The translations under genes and the position numbers were made by a program. DNA of 64,000 nucleotides from Brachypterus glaber (taxonomy: Eukaryota > Arthropoda > Insecta > Coleoptera > Kateretidae). The stretch lies in NCBI GenBank assembly GCA_958510825.1, contig OY294044.1, forward strand, positions 40,832,791 to 40,896,790. Reading direction: 5' to 3'. This document shows positions 32,451 to 45,644 of this stretch, piece after piece. Positions within the stretch are counted from its first letter, which is position 1. Each line of letters starts with the position of its first letter. The notes beneath the pieces are model-generated. The model was given only the letters and a program-made list of their open reading frames with translations, did not search any database and had not been told where the DNA came from.

Positions 32451-32890
32451 TATCATTTCCGGTTAAACCAGAAGGGACTTAAATCAACTTTTCATGTTAA
32501 AAGTTGACGTTTTATGGTAATAAGAGATTTTTCTAATTTGAAATTTCTTTTAAAACAAAGAAAAAAAGGGGGTGTACCTTGGTCTTGTTACACCCGGTAT
32601 AATAACTCGAAGTATGCCTGGTAAACATTTTCAGCAAGTTATTTTCTCTTGGCTAAATTTTACATATCTATTTTAAAACACCAGGTTCCCTTGGGTGTTA
32701 AAAGCCCCAAAAAAGAAGAACCGAAAAAACCTGTTTTAATATACACTAATAAAACCGTTTATTTTTGGGTACAAAATATTTGGTCGGATATGGCCAATTA
32801 AATTATTTGGTTGTGAATAATAAATGTTGTTTCTGTCAAATAACTATTTTCTTCCTATTAATAAATGATTTTGAAGTTAAAATATTTATT

Positions 32891-32931
<41 letters not shown>

Positions 32932-33337
32932 TCATAAAATGTCAAAATCGGTGTAAGCCTTTTCCACAATGAAAACTAAAAAAAGTGGCTAAAATTAGTA
33001 ATATAAAATATAGACATCGACTTCGATAAAACATATTTTATTGAATATTAAACTATTAAAGAGCAGAGTTTAACAAAAGTTAATTTAATTGGGTAATACC
33101 CACTGGATATCTTGGTAATTTATCTAAAAAAGGTTTAGAAAACCGCCAAAGTTTACATTTAAGTACCCTCTTAATAAACTTATCTGGTTGTAAAACACAG
33201 TTTTTTGACTTTTACTTTGTAAAAGGAAGTTTTAATGCCTTCATTTAATTCAAAATTATTTTCTAGAGATATGAAATAAAGTACTCACAAAAAAGTATTT
33301 ATCTGTTATATCAGTTGAATTTCTTACTAGTTAATAT
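32451..33337. other. AT-rich sequence with a (TA)n tract
   Basis: No gene. (TA)16 at 32897-32928. Confidence 0.5.
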
Positions 33338-34130
33338 AGGATTATAGGTAAAATATTACTAAAGCTTATAGAGTTACGGATATATTAAATGACAACTTAA
33401 GACGAAACCTTAGGAGGGCCATTACTGTCCTCCTGCGGTAGCTCCATCTATGACACATGTGAAGTTAGCAGCCAGACTTAGCGGCCATTATTTCCGAACA
33501 TAGCTGAATTTAAAAGACCTAATCTATGCATTGTGTCCAAACTTAATTTTTATGTTAAATAGCCTATAGGCCTACTAAATAATACTATATACAGGGTGAC
33601 ATTTGCCCCGTGGACGACAGAAAAGAATAAATTTGGTTTTTTGGCTGCTGGCGATTTTGTCGAAATATATACATAGTATCCAAACTAAATTTGTATGTTA
33701 ATTAGCCTACAGGCCCACTAACAAAATGATACTATATACAGGGCGACAGACTAGGATTATAGGTAAAATATCATTACTAAAGCTTATAGAGTTCCAGTGA
33801 TATTAAATGACAACTTAAAACGAAACCTTAGGAGGGCCATTACTGTCCTGCGGTAGCTCCATCTATGACGCATGTGAAGTTAGCGGCCAGACTTAGCGGC
33901 CTTTATTTCCGAACATAGCCGAATGTAACAGACCTAAGACAGTATAATGTATACATTATATCTTATGATACTTTTATTGCAAATGAGCGTACATAACCAA
34001 ATACAGGGCGATATTTGGACTTTTTTTGTCTCGTGGACCACAGAAAATAATAAATTTGTTTTTTTCGCTTCTGACGATTTTGTCAAAATCTATGCATTGT
34101 ATCCAAACTAAATTTTTATGAATAATTTTC
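33338..34130. repeat. Tandem duplication, 415-bp period
   Basis: GGATTATAGGTAAAATATxxx...GAGGGCCATTACTGTCCT...GCGGTAGCTCCATCTATGAC occurs at 33339 and 33754. Each unit also has TACAGGG(C/T)GA-ATTT and a CGATTTTGTC-AAAT segment. Confidence 0.88.
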
Positions 34131-34344
34131 ATTTGATAAAAACAAAACTCTGGTAATTTATATTATTTTACATTGGCTATAATTATTTTTTTGTCTTACT
34201 TAAGGTTTCGCCTCAACTTTTGATTTTTAAATAGAACACCCTTTATGTTTTTATATATTTTGAAATTCTTAGTACAACCATGTATCATTTGTATTTTTTT
34301 TTTTGTATTTTTTTGCCCAATATTTTTGATTAAAATACAATTAT

Positions 34345-35516
34345 ATAGGGTGTATTTGAAATAGGGTAGGAAATTTTAACAGGTGATTCTACATGATAAA
34401 ATATGACAAAAAGTTCCATATGTCTAAAAATGCGTCATAAGGGAGCTACGCCTCTTTGAAATTGGCTAAAAAAATCGGTTTTTATTTAATAACTCAGGAA
34501 CCCTTTGAGATATATTAACGAGGTTTTGCACGTGAATTAACCCTAATAAGGCCCATCTTTGTATGTCATTTTCACGTACTTATTTAAACCAGGGGTGTGC
34601 GAAACGGGGGGGCCTTATTAGTTTTTTGTCCCAAACTTTTTTCTGTGTAACTTTTTTTTAATTTTACTTTTGAAATATGATTCCTCAGGTCAAAATACAT
34701 AAAAAAGGTACTCTTGTTGTAATACTGTAGGATTAACCGTTTTCGAGAAAAGTTCATTTGAAGGTGAAATTTCACGGTTCGAAGACGAAAAATTAAATAC
34801 TAAAATGTCGAAAACCAAAATTTTAATGATGCAATGTTATTCTACATCAAAAACTAAGAAAAAAAGTTTCCATACATGTAGGTCGAAAAAACGCTTTTAA
34901 AGCTACCATAGCCCTTTAAAAATGGTGCATATTTAGGAGACCATAGCTCCATTAGGATTGATTTTTGGAAGTACCTGTATATGAGGTTTTTTTCTTAGTT
35001 TTTAATGTACATTCGCCCTGCATCATTAAAATTTTGGTTTTCAACATTTTAGTATTTAATTTTTCGTCCCCCAACCGTGGAATTTCACCTTCAAATGAAT
35101 TTTTCTCGAAAACGGTTAATCCTACAGTATTACAACAAGAGTACCTTTTTTATGTATTTTGACCTGAGGAATCATATTTCAAAAATAAAATTGCAAAAAA
35201 GTTACACAGAAAAAAGTTTGGGACAAAAAACTGATAAGCCCCCCCCGTTTCGCACACCCCTGGTTGAAATAAGTACATGAAAAAACACATAAAAACGGGC
35301 CTTGGTAGGATTAGTTGACTTGCAAAACCTCGTTGATATATCTCAAAGGGTTCCTGAGTTATTAAATAAAAACCGATTTTTTTAGCCACTTTCAAAGGGG
35401 CGTAGCTCCCTTATGACGCATTTTTAGACATATGTTTATAGGAACTTTTTGTCATATTTTATGATGTAGAATCATCTGTTAAAATTTCCTACGCGATTTC
35501 AAATACACCGTGTATA
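34345..35516. mobile_element. Foldback element, 1.17 kb, about 545-bp arms
   Basis: TATAGGGTGTATTTGAAAT at the left and ATTTCAAATACACCGTGTATA at the right. The arms pair nearly throughout (CATAAGGGAGCTACGCCTCT; TGTGCGAAACGGGGGGGCC; AATCCTACAGTATTACAACA), leaving a loop of under 100 bp. No gene; frames inside are hairpin shadows. Confidence 0.9.
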
Positions 35517-35519
35517 GGT

Positions 35520-35997
35520 ATCAGCCTTTTAACCCTTACCCTTCCGAGACTAAAATAATGTTAATTTTTCGATTTAATTGTGTTTTTTTTTTTATATTTG
35601 CTATGCCTTAAAGAATAAAAATAGAATAAAAAATAAACCATTTTTTTTTTAGTTTTTGCCCGAGTTTTTGTTTCCTTAGAGTTTCAGGAGAGCTGTATTA
35701 TAATTTCTCTAAAATTATTTTGAATTAATATTGCATTAAAGAAAAAACAAGCCGTGAATATATGTAATGCTACGCATTCCATTATACAGGGTTATTCAGA
35801 ATTGCTTTTTGTTTCTTTTTGCAAAAACCAAAAACAAAAAAAAAACAAAAAAAAAATAAAAAAAACATTTTTTTGAAAAAAAAAATAATTTAAAAAAAGC
35901 AAACAAAAATTTCAATTTTTTTATTTTTTTTTATTAGTCAAAAATTTTTATTTTTTTTAATTTTTCTTTTTGCGAAACGCGAATCCTCATTTTCATA
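35520..35997. other. Poly-A/poly-T rich sequence
   Basis: Long A and T runs. An inverted copy of a dispersed repeat end (AACAAGCCGTGAATATATGT) lies at 35745. Confidence 0.6.
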
Positions 35998-35999
35998 GG

Positions 36000-36950
36000 G
36001 CGATCTAGAATTCCCGCCCTCGTAATTTCTCTCAAAAATGGTAAGGGATATTAAAAAAAATCAAAAACCAAGTTTTATGGTCTCACCTGTACTACAAGTT
36101 AAATACCGAATGACGCTTGTTGGCCCTGTGGCGACCTCTATATTTTTCACACGGTAAACGTTTTTTTATTTATGAAATTAAAGGATCTTTAAATTAGAAT
36201 AGTTCACTTTCATATATTTTTTTCACCGCTCATTTGTTTTCTAGTTAAAGGCTGTCAAAATTTACTTAAATTATTGTTCCTAATTTTTTAACCCTTGCAG
36301 ATATTAAAAAAGTTTTAAATGTGTTAATTTTAGCTTTATAAATACTAATTAATTTTAATAGGCAAACAATTTAAAAAAGTCCTAAGCGCCATCTAAACTC
36401 TAATTATCCTTTATTTAAAAACTGAGTTAGTTTATTTGTGATTTGTAAGATGCAGGTATGCCTAGGTATGCATCATATTAATTCTTGCATATTCGTTTTG
36501 TGCCTTATATTCATTTAACTATTTTTAATAAAATAAATAATATTATGTATTTCTTTAAATTTTTTTTTATTCTCTTGATATATTTTTGATTGTTATTAAG
36601 TTATTATTTAAATGTCATGTCAAATTCTTGGTAAATATTTCCATGACAACAGTTTATTGTTGATAATATACCAGGATTATTAATAATAACTAGAAAACAA
36701 ATGAGCGCGGAAAAAAAGACATGAAACTAAACTATTCTAATTTAAAGATCTTTTAATTTTATAAATAAATAATCGTTTAACGTGGGAAAAAATATAGAGG
36801 TCGCCACTGGGCCAACGAGTATTATAACGAAAGCGTCATATGGTATTTAACTTGTACTATAGGTGAGACTATAAAACACGGTCCCTGAATTTTTCTAATA
36901 TCCCTTACCATTTTCAAGAAAAATGACGAGGGCGGGAATTCTGGATCAAC
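36000..36950. mobile_element. Foldback element, about 950 bp
   Basis: Left GATCTAGAATTCCCGCCCTCGT and right ACGAGGGCGGGAATTCTGGATC. Arms of about 260 bp include GGTGAGACYATAAAAC, GAGGTCGCCAC and TCTTTAAATTAGAATAGTT with inverses. The loop is AT-rich. Confidence 0.85.
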
Positions 36951-37757
36951 ATGTACATGATTTTCGTTTGATCATAATTTTTATTTTCCCAAATAATTAT
37001 TATAACAAAAATTCTTTTGATCAATATCTTTATTGTACCGTAAATTATTTATACCAAAATATTGTTAGACAGTTTTTAGTTTTGATCCTTTAATTTATAT
37101 CAAATTATTATTTTTGTACCAAATTTTTATTATACCAAATATTTTTTAGATCGCAATTATTTTTTTAACAAAAATCATTTCGACCGATTTTTCTTTTGAT
37201 CCAATTTTTTTATTATACCGATTCTTTTTATACATTTGGGTGAGACCCCTCTCTAAAAGTTGAACCAAATTCTAATTGTTTAATTATTCTCCCCTTTATA
37301 ATTTGGCTAATTTGCGCAATATCAAAATATTTTTTTACCAAGGGTTAATTATTCGCAATTAATAATTATACTTATATTACTCCATGACACTGTATATTGT
37401 TCAAATAAATCAATAATAATAATAAACTTCAAAAATATTATTATTTATTTTTTATTTATTTATTTTTTTTTAATACATACTTTGTCATCGAGAGCCCCAA
37501 ATAAGCATATGCTTGTGCTAGGGGCTCTCTTTGATTAAAAAATAAAAATTTTCGAGATGTTCCTGCTATTAAAAAATTTTCAATCTTTCCAAAAAATTAT
37601 ATTCCCATGAATCCAGAGTCCAAAAAAGCTTGCATGTTAAATAGATGTATACAAATTCTTTATTGTTTACTAAAATTGTAATCTTTTTTAAATAGTGATT
37701 AATTAATTAATGACAGTTTTGACATAATTATAAAATTGTCAGTAGTAATATCATAAG
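36951..37757. repeat. Degenerate TTTTGATC..ATTATACC repeat and hairpin
   Basis: 36960-37230 repeats a loose TTTTGATCAA...TTTATTATACCAAA theme five or six times. A hairpin AGAGCCCC...GGGGCTCT lies at 37490-37533. No gene. Confidence 0.5.
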
Positions 37758-37910
37758 CGCATGTTGAATTATCGATAATTTTTTTACTGTATTAAAAAAA
37801 TATTTTGCGGTCTCGGAATTTTGTAACACGAAAAATGCACGAAAACAATTTCCTTAAGCAAAATATTTTTTTATATACAGTAAAAAAATTATGTATAATT
37901 CAACATGCAC
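37758..37910. mobile_element. Short hairpin MITE, about 150 bp
   Basis: CGCATGTTGAATTAT...TTTTTTTACTGTAT and its inverse ATACAGTAAAAAAATTATGTATAATTCAACATGC form about 55-bp arms. 37911-38769 has no supported feature. Confidence 0.8.
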
Positions 37911-38769
37911 GAATGGTATTTTGAAAGACTATTTCACAAACAAAATAAGGAAGTATATAATTTTACCATGTTTAATGTTGCTTCATATTTAAATTAAAAA
38001 TTTAAGAACTAAACAACAATATTACTTTACAACTATGATTAAAAATTTTAATCTCAAATTTGCCGCGCTTTTTAAAACCACGATGTTCATTTGTACGCAA
38101 ATATTGACAAGTCTAAACTTTGCTTGATGGATATTTTATGCTTGAGATTATTTTAATAAAATAGTTTTTATCATATATTTTAGCACTTAAATAAAAATCA
38201 TTGCTGTTTTTGTTTAAAAAGTTCAGTTTTCAACTGAAAAGAAATAAAATACCGGTTATTTCCACCCGTAAAAAAACAATTTATATTGCTTATCAATAAA
38301 ATTAAATCAACTAAAGGTAAGCTTCACAAATTAAAAACACATTTTGCAAAAATATTACATATATTAAGATGTCAGTAACTGTCAGTTTCTTGTTTCCATA
38401 GCAACCAAGTGATAATTGCATATGTGCAAAAATTATAAGATTCATTTTGATCTGATTGGTCAAGAAACTAAAAATGCAAGGTTTTGATTGGCCTATATAT
38501 TGTTTGTGAAATAGTCATAGAAACTCAATGATGGAGTAACTCCATCAAGCAGCGGTTTGTTTTAACCCTTCGTTTTAATGTGACATAATGTCACATAAAA
38601 ATCGCCATCTACTTTTCTACTTGAAATTTAAAGGCAGTTATTTACTGTAAAAAAAATCTTGTCTCACGTTTTGTTTCTGCTTCTGTACAACAAAAATCAA
38701 ACAATAATTACAAAAATAATAATTGTGATTATTTATTGTCTAATTTAAGAGAATTTGTCGCAGTGATCA

Positions 38770-41048
38770 AAATCCCAATCGGCAAGAGAATGTAGAATCA
38801 TAATTTGCGCTAAGAGCAAAAATGGCAAATAAATAGTATATTACTCACTGAGTACGCGAACCTAGTTCAGTGCACGAGAGTGCTTTTTTTTACAAGGGAG
38901 AGCCGAGTATTTTTCCTGCGACCTAAAACCTAAACATCCAAAAAACGCAAAATTTGAGGTTATGTGTTTACTCATTCTCTGACAGCAGATATGTAAAATC
39001 TGCTGATTTTCACTTCCCAATCGCTGTCATGGCAACGGGTGGAAAATGGGCACTATACTAACTAGGTCGTAGAAAATAGTATATTAAGTACGCGAACCTA
39101 GTTTTTAGTGCACTCGATGTGCAATGAAATGGTTTGTGTCGAGGTATAGATAAAGATATATTTATTCGACTTAAGTAATTATTTTTTTGTGCATAATTTA
39201 TTGCTTAAAAATTAATTAAGACTTACTTTACTAAAATAAGAAAAAGGTTTCGTTTCCATTTAAAATTTATAAATACTGGCAACAATTAAGAACATATTTT
39301 ATGATAAAAAAACTAATACAAAGTACAAACTAACCAAAGATAATTTAAGTGGATATATCAGTCATTTATCTGAAAGATGGTTAAGAAAACCACTAAACCT
39401 AATATTTAGTACCAATTAAATAAAGTTATATAGTCTAAAAATAGCCTTCTTTTTATTCATCTTTTAAGCAGGAATGTTGTTTAAGATTCAAATTTATTTT
39501 ATAGGTTTAGGTTCTGAAAGTTAGTTTGATATAAAGATAAATTTAAAGTTTTTAACAGAAAAGTAGTTTGTCAATAACTGATAAAGACGTAAGTTTCGAT
39601 ACCCAATCGGCAAAAGAATGTAGAACCATAATTTGCCCTAAGAGCAAAAATGGCAAATAAATAGTATATTACGCACCGAGTACGCGAATCTAGTTCAGTG
39701 CACGAGAGTGCTTTTTTTACAAGGGAGAGCTGAGTAAAATAAGCACTAGATGTGCACTGAAAACAGTTTGCGTCGAGTTGCGTATACTATTTTTCCTGCG
39801 ACCTGAAACCTAAACATCCAAAAAACTCAAAAATTTTCTAAAAATTAATTTGTCAATTTGGGGTTATGTGTTTACTCATACTCTGACAGCATATATGTAA
39901 AATCTGTTGATTTTCACTTCCCAACCGCTGTCATGGCAACGGGTGTAAAATAAGCACTATACTAACTAGGTAGTAGAAAATGGTATATTAAGTAGGTTAA
40001 CCTAGTTTTTAGTGCACTCGATGTGCACTGAAATGGTTTGTGTCGAGGTGCGTATAATATTTTTCCTACGACCTAACACCTAAACATAAAAAAATACAAA
40101 AATTATTTTCAAATTAGTTTGTCAATTTGAGGTTATGTGTTTGACTTTTACTAATTTTCAGCATATATGTGAAGTCAGCTAATCGTCACTTCCCATCCGT
40201 TGTCATAGGCAACGGATGAGAACTAGGTCGTAGGAAAACAATTATTTTTCCTCATTGACATCTCTTCTTTTAGTGTCACTATTTAAATAAAAATATATTT
40301 ATCCAATACATACAGATAATGAGACAATTACCAGCTTTATTTTAAATAGATAAACTCAATAATAAACCCCGCTTGGCTTTTACTTTATTGAGTAGATAAT
40401 TATTTATTTTACCCACTCAACTGTTACTTGTCAAATTATTTTCTTGTAAATGTCATTAAAATTTTTAATAAAAATATGAATTTCTAAGCTATTTATTGGA
40501 TAAAACCTTGTATGGCACTCATGGGTAAACCGATATTGCCCTCTATCTTACTTTACCCACTAGTACCATAAATAACTATTATTCGACTTAAGTAATTATT
40601 TTTTTATGCATAATTTATTGCTTAAAAATTAATTAAGACTTACTTTACTAAAATAAGGAAAATGTTTCGTTTTCATTTGAAATTTATTAGTTACGGAAAA
40701 TACTGACAACAATTAAGAACATATTTCATAATAAAAAAAACTGATACAAAGTACAAACTAACAAAAGTTAATTTAAGTGGGTATCTCAGTCATTTATTTA
40801 AAACATGGTTAAGAAAACCACTAAACCTAATATTTAGTACCAGTTAAATAAAGTTATCTAGTCTTAAAATAGTCTTCTTTTTGTTCATCTTTTAATCAGG
40901 AAGTTTTATGTTTAAGATTCAAATTTATTTTATAGGTTTAGGTTCTGAAAGTTAGTTTAATATACAGATAAATTTAGTAAGTTTTTAACAGACAGGTAGT
41001 TTGTCGATAACTGATAAAGACGTAAGTTTCGATACTTGGGTTTCGATA
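38770..41048. repeat. Nested tandem duplication, units of about 0.83 and 1.4 kb
   Basis: CCCAATCGGCAARAGAATGTAGAA occurs at 38774 and 39602 (828 bp apart). ATTCGACTTAAGTAATTATT occurs at 39164 and 40581 (1417 bp apart). A smaller block (TTTTTCCTRCGACCTAA...GTCATGGCAACGG) occurs three times near 38910, 39790 and 40058. No coding sequence. Confidence 0.85.
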
Positions 41049-41099
41049 ACACAATATTTTGATGCGAACGGGAGGATCTAATCTTTTTGTAATTTATTT

Positions 41100-42780
41100 A
41101 ACTGACAGTAATTATTATATTGTTCACAGGGCGCATGCATTAGAAGAGAATAATACGGTAGTTTAAAATTTCCCAAAATCGTCAAAAAAACCTCCTAGAC
41201 AAAACATTCTTGGATACAAATGTTTTTTATATAAAAAAATGTTTCACTCTCCGTCCGTCCATCCGTCTGATGTTTGTTGTAAACATGATAATTCAAGAAC
41301 GCATTATTTTATCCACTTTTTCATTAAAAATCAAGTTTTATGGAAGGAAGATTATTTTGAAAAAAAATCAAGTTTTATGGAAGAAAGATTATTTTGAAAA
41401 AATAATGCATTTAAAAACAAAAAAGTTATGGGGGAGTTAAACTTTTAAAAAAATCGAAAAAAGCTGAAGGAAAAATCCGATTGACGTAAAATTTTCAGTA
41501 AATTGTCCCCTTATTATAAGGATCAATCCTACCAATTTAAAAAAGCATCAAAAAGTAAAAAAGTTATGGGGGCAAAACTTGACGAAAAATAAAAAGCAAG
41601 TTGCAAAAATAAAACAACAAGCAAAACGTTTTACGCTGTAAATATATGAATCGGTAAACTTTCGAGTATTAAAAACGACGCTATTTTTACGTGCGGTAAT
41701 AATTATTACCGCAGTTATAATTGACGCGGAAATCACCTACCACCCTATTTATACAGGGTGATCTATAACTGGCATGCCAAAATTTAAGAGGTGATTCTAC
41801 ATCCAAAAATATGAAAAAAAGTTTCTATAAAGGTTGGTCCGGAAATGAGCCCTAAGGGAGCTACGGCCCTTCGAAGATGACGTATTGAATGGGGAACAAA
41901 AAAAAGCACCAATAAAATTTTAATGCTGCAGGGTGATTCTTCATTTAAAACTGAGCAAAAAAGTATTATACACCAAAACACCTAAATTTAATATTAAAGG
42001 AGTAATAGCCTTTTAAAAAGTAACGTTTTTGGTGGCACAAAATGTTACTTCCTCTTAATTGCATTTTTTTTTGATAACGGTTGCTCCTACAGTGTTACAC
42101 TATATAATATTTTATATGTATTTTTGCTCTAGAAATCTATATTTTTTACAACAAATCCAAAAAACATACACATAGAAAAGTTTGGGGCAAAAATGTTTTA
42201 AGCCTCATATATTTTGTCCGTCTGGGCACGCCTCTGGATAAATTAAAAAAATAAATTAACATAAACTTATTGCCCTTATTAATACTAGTATACATGCAAA
42301 AGCTCGCCGCTCTAGCTTAAACGGTACCCGAGTTATTAATTAAAAACCTTATTTTTATTACAATTTTAAAGGGCCCTAGATCCCTTAGGGCTCATTTCCG
42401 GACCAACCTTTATAGGAACTTTTTTTATATCTTTGGATCTAGAATCACCTCTTAAATTTTGGCATGCCAGTTATGGATCACCCTGTATTTATAAACTAAA
42501 TTTTTCAATTAGCTTTATCTAGGTAAACGTAATTATTATACTATTCACAGCGCGTAGCGCTAGGATAGTATTATACGGTAGTTTCCAATTTCCCAAAATC
42601 GCCAGAAAACGTCCTAGATAAAAAATTCTTGGATACAAATGTGTTTCATGAAAAAAATAGAAACTTTGAAACTCAAGAATGAATAATCCGATCGACTCGA
42701 AATTAAAAAAAAATCAAGTGCTATGAGGGGAAGATCACTATTGTTTTTAAAAGTAATCCCCTCAAAAAAAAAAGTTACTG
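41100..42780. repeat. Direct repeats around a foldback element
   Basis: 41125-41222 and 42545-42645 share TTCACAG-GCGC, ATACGGTAGTTT and AAATTCTTGGATACAAATGT. They are followed by TCAAGTTYTATGGAAG-type sequence. The second lies just after the foldback at 41754-42485. Confidence 0.7.
41754..42485. mobile_element. Foldback element, 732 bp, TA-flanked (family copy 1)
   Basis: CAGGGTGATCTATAACTGGCATGCC... and its inverse GGCATGCCAGTTATGGATCACCCTG, flanked by TA at 41752-41753 and 42486-42487. Arms of about 130 bp. A second, altered copy is at 62540-63301. CAGGGTG ends and TA duplication suggest mobilisation by a mariner/Tc1 transposase. Confidence 0.88.
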
Positions 42781-43521
42781 TGAATAGAATATAATGGAAT
42801 GCCTAGCATTACATATCTTCACGGCTTGTTATATTATTACAATTTAAGCCATGGTTTAGGCTTAATTAATTTATTAATGGAACATACTTTAGCAAATAGC
42901 CAAACTTTGTTCCAACAATTATCATTATAGAATCTATAGTATTTTGGATCGGGTTTAGAGAACAATGGGGTAGTTCCGTGGGTTTAAATATATTTCTAAA
43001 AAGTAGGCAATTTTATTTGAAAAGCACAATTTAAACTGCTAAAATATGCGACCCACACCAATATTAGAGTTTAATACTGGCAAAACGAAGTTTGCAAAAA
43101 AAGTTACTTTGCACCTCGTAAAAAATTAAAGGCAATATAAATAGAATTAAAGAGGTTATTCTATGCAAAAGTTCATCGAAAATTGTTAAATTATTAAATA
43201 CTATTGATTAATAACAATTTTATAGCATTTTTTAATTATTTTATCATAGCTTATACAAATAACAAGAAAAAATAAATTTTTCGTGTTTGTGGTTTGTATT
43301 TACGAAAGCTCGGCACGCTGTGTCGAATTCTTAAGTAAACACTTGAATTTTCCCTAAAAACATTGGATTGTCGGCCGCCCGATAGCCAACCTTCCGCCGA
43401 CACAAATCACTTCATATTATTCAGGTTCAGGTATTTTCATTCTCCCAATTTTTTTTTTTTTTTTGAGTACCAGGGATTTCTTGTATTTAAAAATGCCTAT
43501 TTGGCTGAAAAATGTACCTTA
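42781..43521. other. Sequence with a dispersed repeat end
   Basis: 42793-42840 matches 11780-11840. The remainder shows no gene. Confidence 0.5.
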
Positions 43522-43749
43522 GGGAAAGTTCAAGTGTTAAGTAACGCAACTTGTACCCAAATTTATACCCAGGTTCCCGCGTTATTGAAGACTGTAGAGA
43601 TTTTATATTTTGTCTACCCCCCCTAACACACGCCCTATTTGGGGGGTAGCCAAAACATGAAATCTCTACAGCTTTTAATAACGCAAGAAGGGGGGTATGA
43701 AGTGTATGATTTTGGTACAATTTGCATTACGTAACACTTGAACGTTCCC
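43522..43749. mobile_element. MITE, 228 bp, TTA-flanked
   Basis: GGGAAAGTTCAAGTGTTAAGTAACG... pairs with ...TTACGTAACACTTGAACGTTCCC. The centre is a C-run/G-run hairpin (CTACCCCCCC / GGGGGGTAG). TTA at both flanks suggests a TTAA-type target. A fragment of the family is at 60616-60728. Confidence 0.85.
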
Positions 43750-44521
43750 TTATTCGTAAAAGTAATGATTGTGAATTTGTCTATATAAAAGTTCAACCTG
43801 TTAACTCCATTTTTGGATGAATTATCGTTTTTGATATCGTTCAAAAGAGGGCGCTTAGTTACACCATCTGCGAAAAATAGGTAACCCTAACCTTTTCCCA
43901 AATGTAACTTTTTCCATGATGCGTTTGCCTGCTTACTCCACGCGCTTCAACCGCTAGTTCGAAAAGCTGATAACTGCCACTTTCAGCAATTATTGCAAAG
44001 GTTTTTATTTTTAAAATGATTGCTTTTTGATGTTGAAGACAGCATTTTGTACTTTCATCTTCTAAAATAAAATCCTTTGGAATAATGCTTTATTTTTTGA
44101 AAAACTTTACAGGAGACGAAAAAAACCTTATAATTATGAATTTAATTGTTGTATAACAAAATAAAAAATCCCGTTTTTTTTATAAGCGTGTTTTGGAGGT
44201 TTTAACAACTACCAAGTTGATTGATAGTATGAACTATAAAAAAATAGTTTGGGATTGAGTTGGCAGGTTTTAGGTATACCTTGCAGGTTAACACTTTAAG
44301 CCGACGATAAAATAGCTATTAATTCCACTAAAGTAGTTTCGACCATGTTTTAGACAACCGTGATAAAAATAATCTTAAATTGTGCATAAAAATAATTTCT
44401 GATTTCTTTTTAAAGTTATGTTACTATCTGTCAAGTTATTGATATCAAAATGTACATTAAGTTGCCTACTAGTGGATGAACCGAAACTGTTTTGGGTTTG
44501 GGCTTTTTTTTTGTTTTAAAC

Positions 44522-44679
44522 CCTATTTACAAATACGACGTAAAAATGTAAACGTAAAAACGCAAGAAATGCAGTACGCTGATTGGTTCAATTTTAAGGT
44601 TGGTTAAAATTAAACCATTCAGCGTACTGTATTTTTTGCGTTTTTACGTTTACGTTTTTACGTCGTATTTGTAAATAGG
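44522..44679. mobile_element. MITE, 158 bp, near-perfect hairpin
   Basis: CCTATTTACAAATACGACGT...GTACGCTGATTGGTT pairs with AACCATTCAGCGTAC...ACGTCGTATTTGTAAATAGG; arms of about 75 bp. Degenerate TTAA/TTAG flanks. Confidence 0.88.
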
Positions 44680-45644
44680 CCCTTAGGTACTATCGGTATG
44701 AAATTAAACCTTTCTCTAAAAAGATAAGTACCGAACGGTCGTCTAAAAAACATATTTTTTAAAGAAATGTACAAAACATTCCAAAATATATGACTATTTA
44801 TTTTTATTAAATATATATATAAATGTAATAGATTTATTCAGAATTCAATTCAAGTGTTTCTTTTTTTTTAATTTCCATTTTCTTTGCAATTTATTTTTAT
44901 ATGAAAAGCAAAATAATGTGTATATTTTTAAAATGGCATTTTGCTCTATGACTTTATGCTAGATATTAATTTGTTTTTTAATAGTTTGTTTATTATTTTC
45001 TATGAAAAATACGTATATTGTTTTTCTGTCAAAAATGAAACGCTATTTCAGAAAAATATTGTATTGGAAAATTTCTGTTGACATATCAATTATCAATCCA
45101 ACTAGGTATGCTATGTAGAAAACCAAAAAGTAATTATTTTTGCTAGATAAAGCAGACATGCTATCAAAAAAGACCTATCTGCTAATTGTAATAATTTTAT
45201 AAATATGGTTTTTCACTACTAGCCTTATTAGAATTAGAATTATTTAGTCGGTTTTTAATTCTAGAAAATAAATTTCTTAACCAATATTAAAATTAAATTA
45301 TATACGGGTGTCCTAGCTAATATATATAGATGTAGTACAGACTTAGAACAAAGTGTTAAAAAATACAGTAGTTCCATCTAGTAAACAGTTTGAGTACTTA
45401 AAACCACATAATCTAATAAACAAATGATTGTGCTTTTAAAAAAATAATAAATTAGAATTATTCCAAATAAAATTATTTATAATTTATATACAAATTATAA
45501 AACTTTTTTTTAATGTATAAAGAATAAAAATATTTTTTAAATTTCAGTGTATTTATATTGCATATAAAAATGGTGTCAAATAAGCTATATCTCAAAAACA
45601 AAAGCTAGCAAAAATTTTTTTTTTTGAATGTAGGTTTTTGGGTG
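44680..45644. other. AT-rich sequence
   Basis: No gene or clear repeat recognised. Confidence 0.5.

Noticed and set aside
37490..37533. Hairpin followed by T-rich sequence resembling a bacterial terminator
   Set aside because: The window is eukaryotic; such hairpins are common in its repeats.
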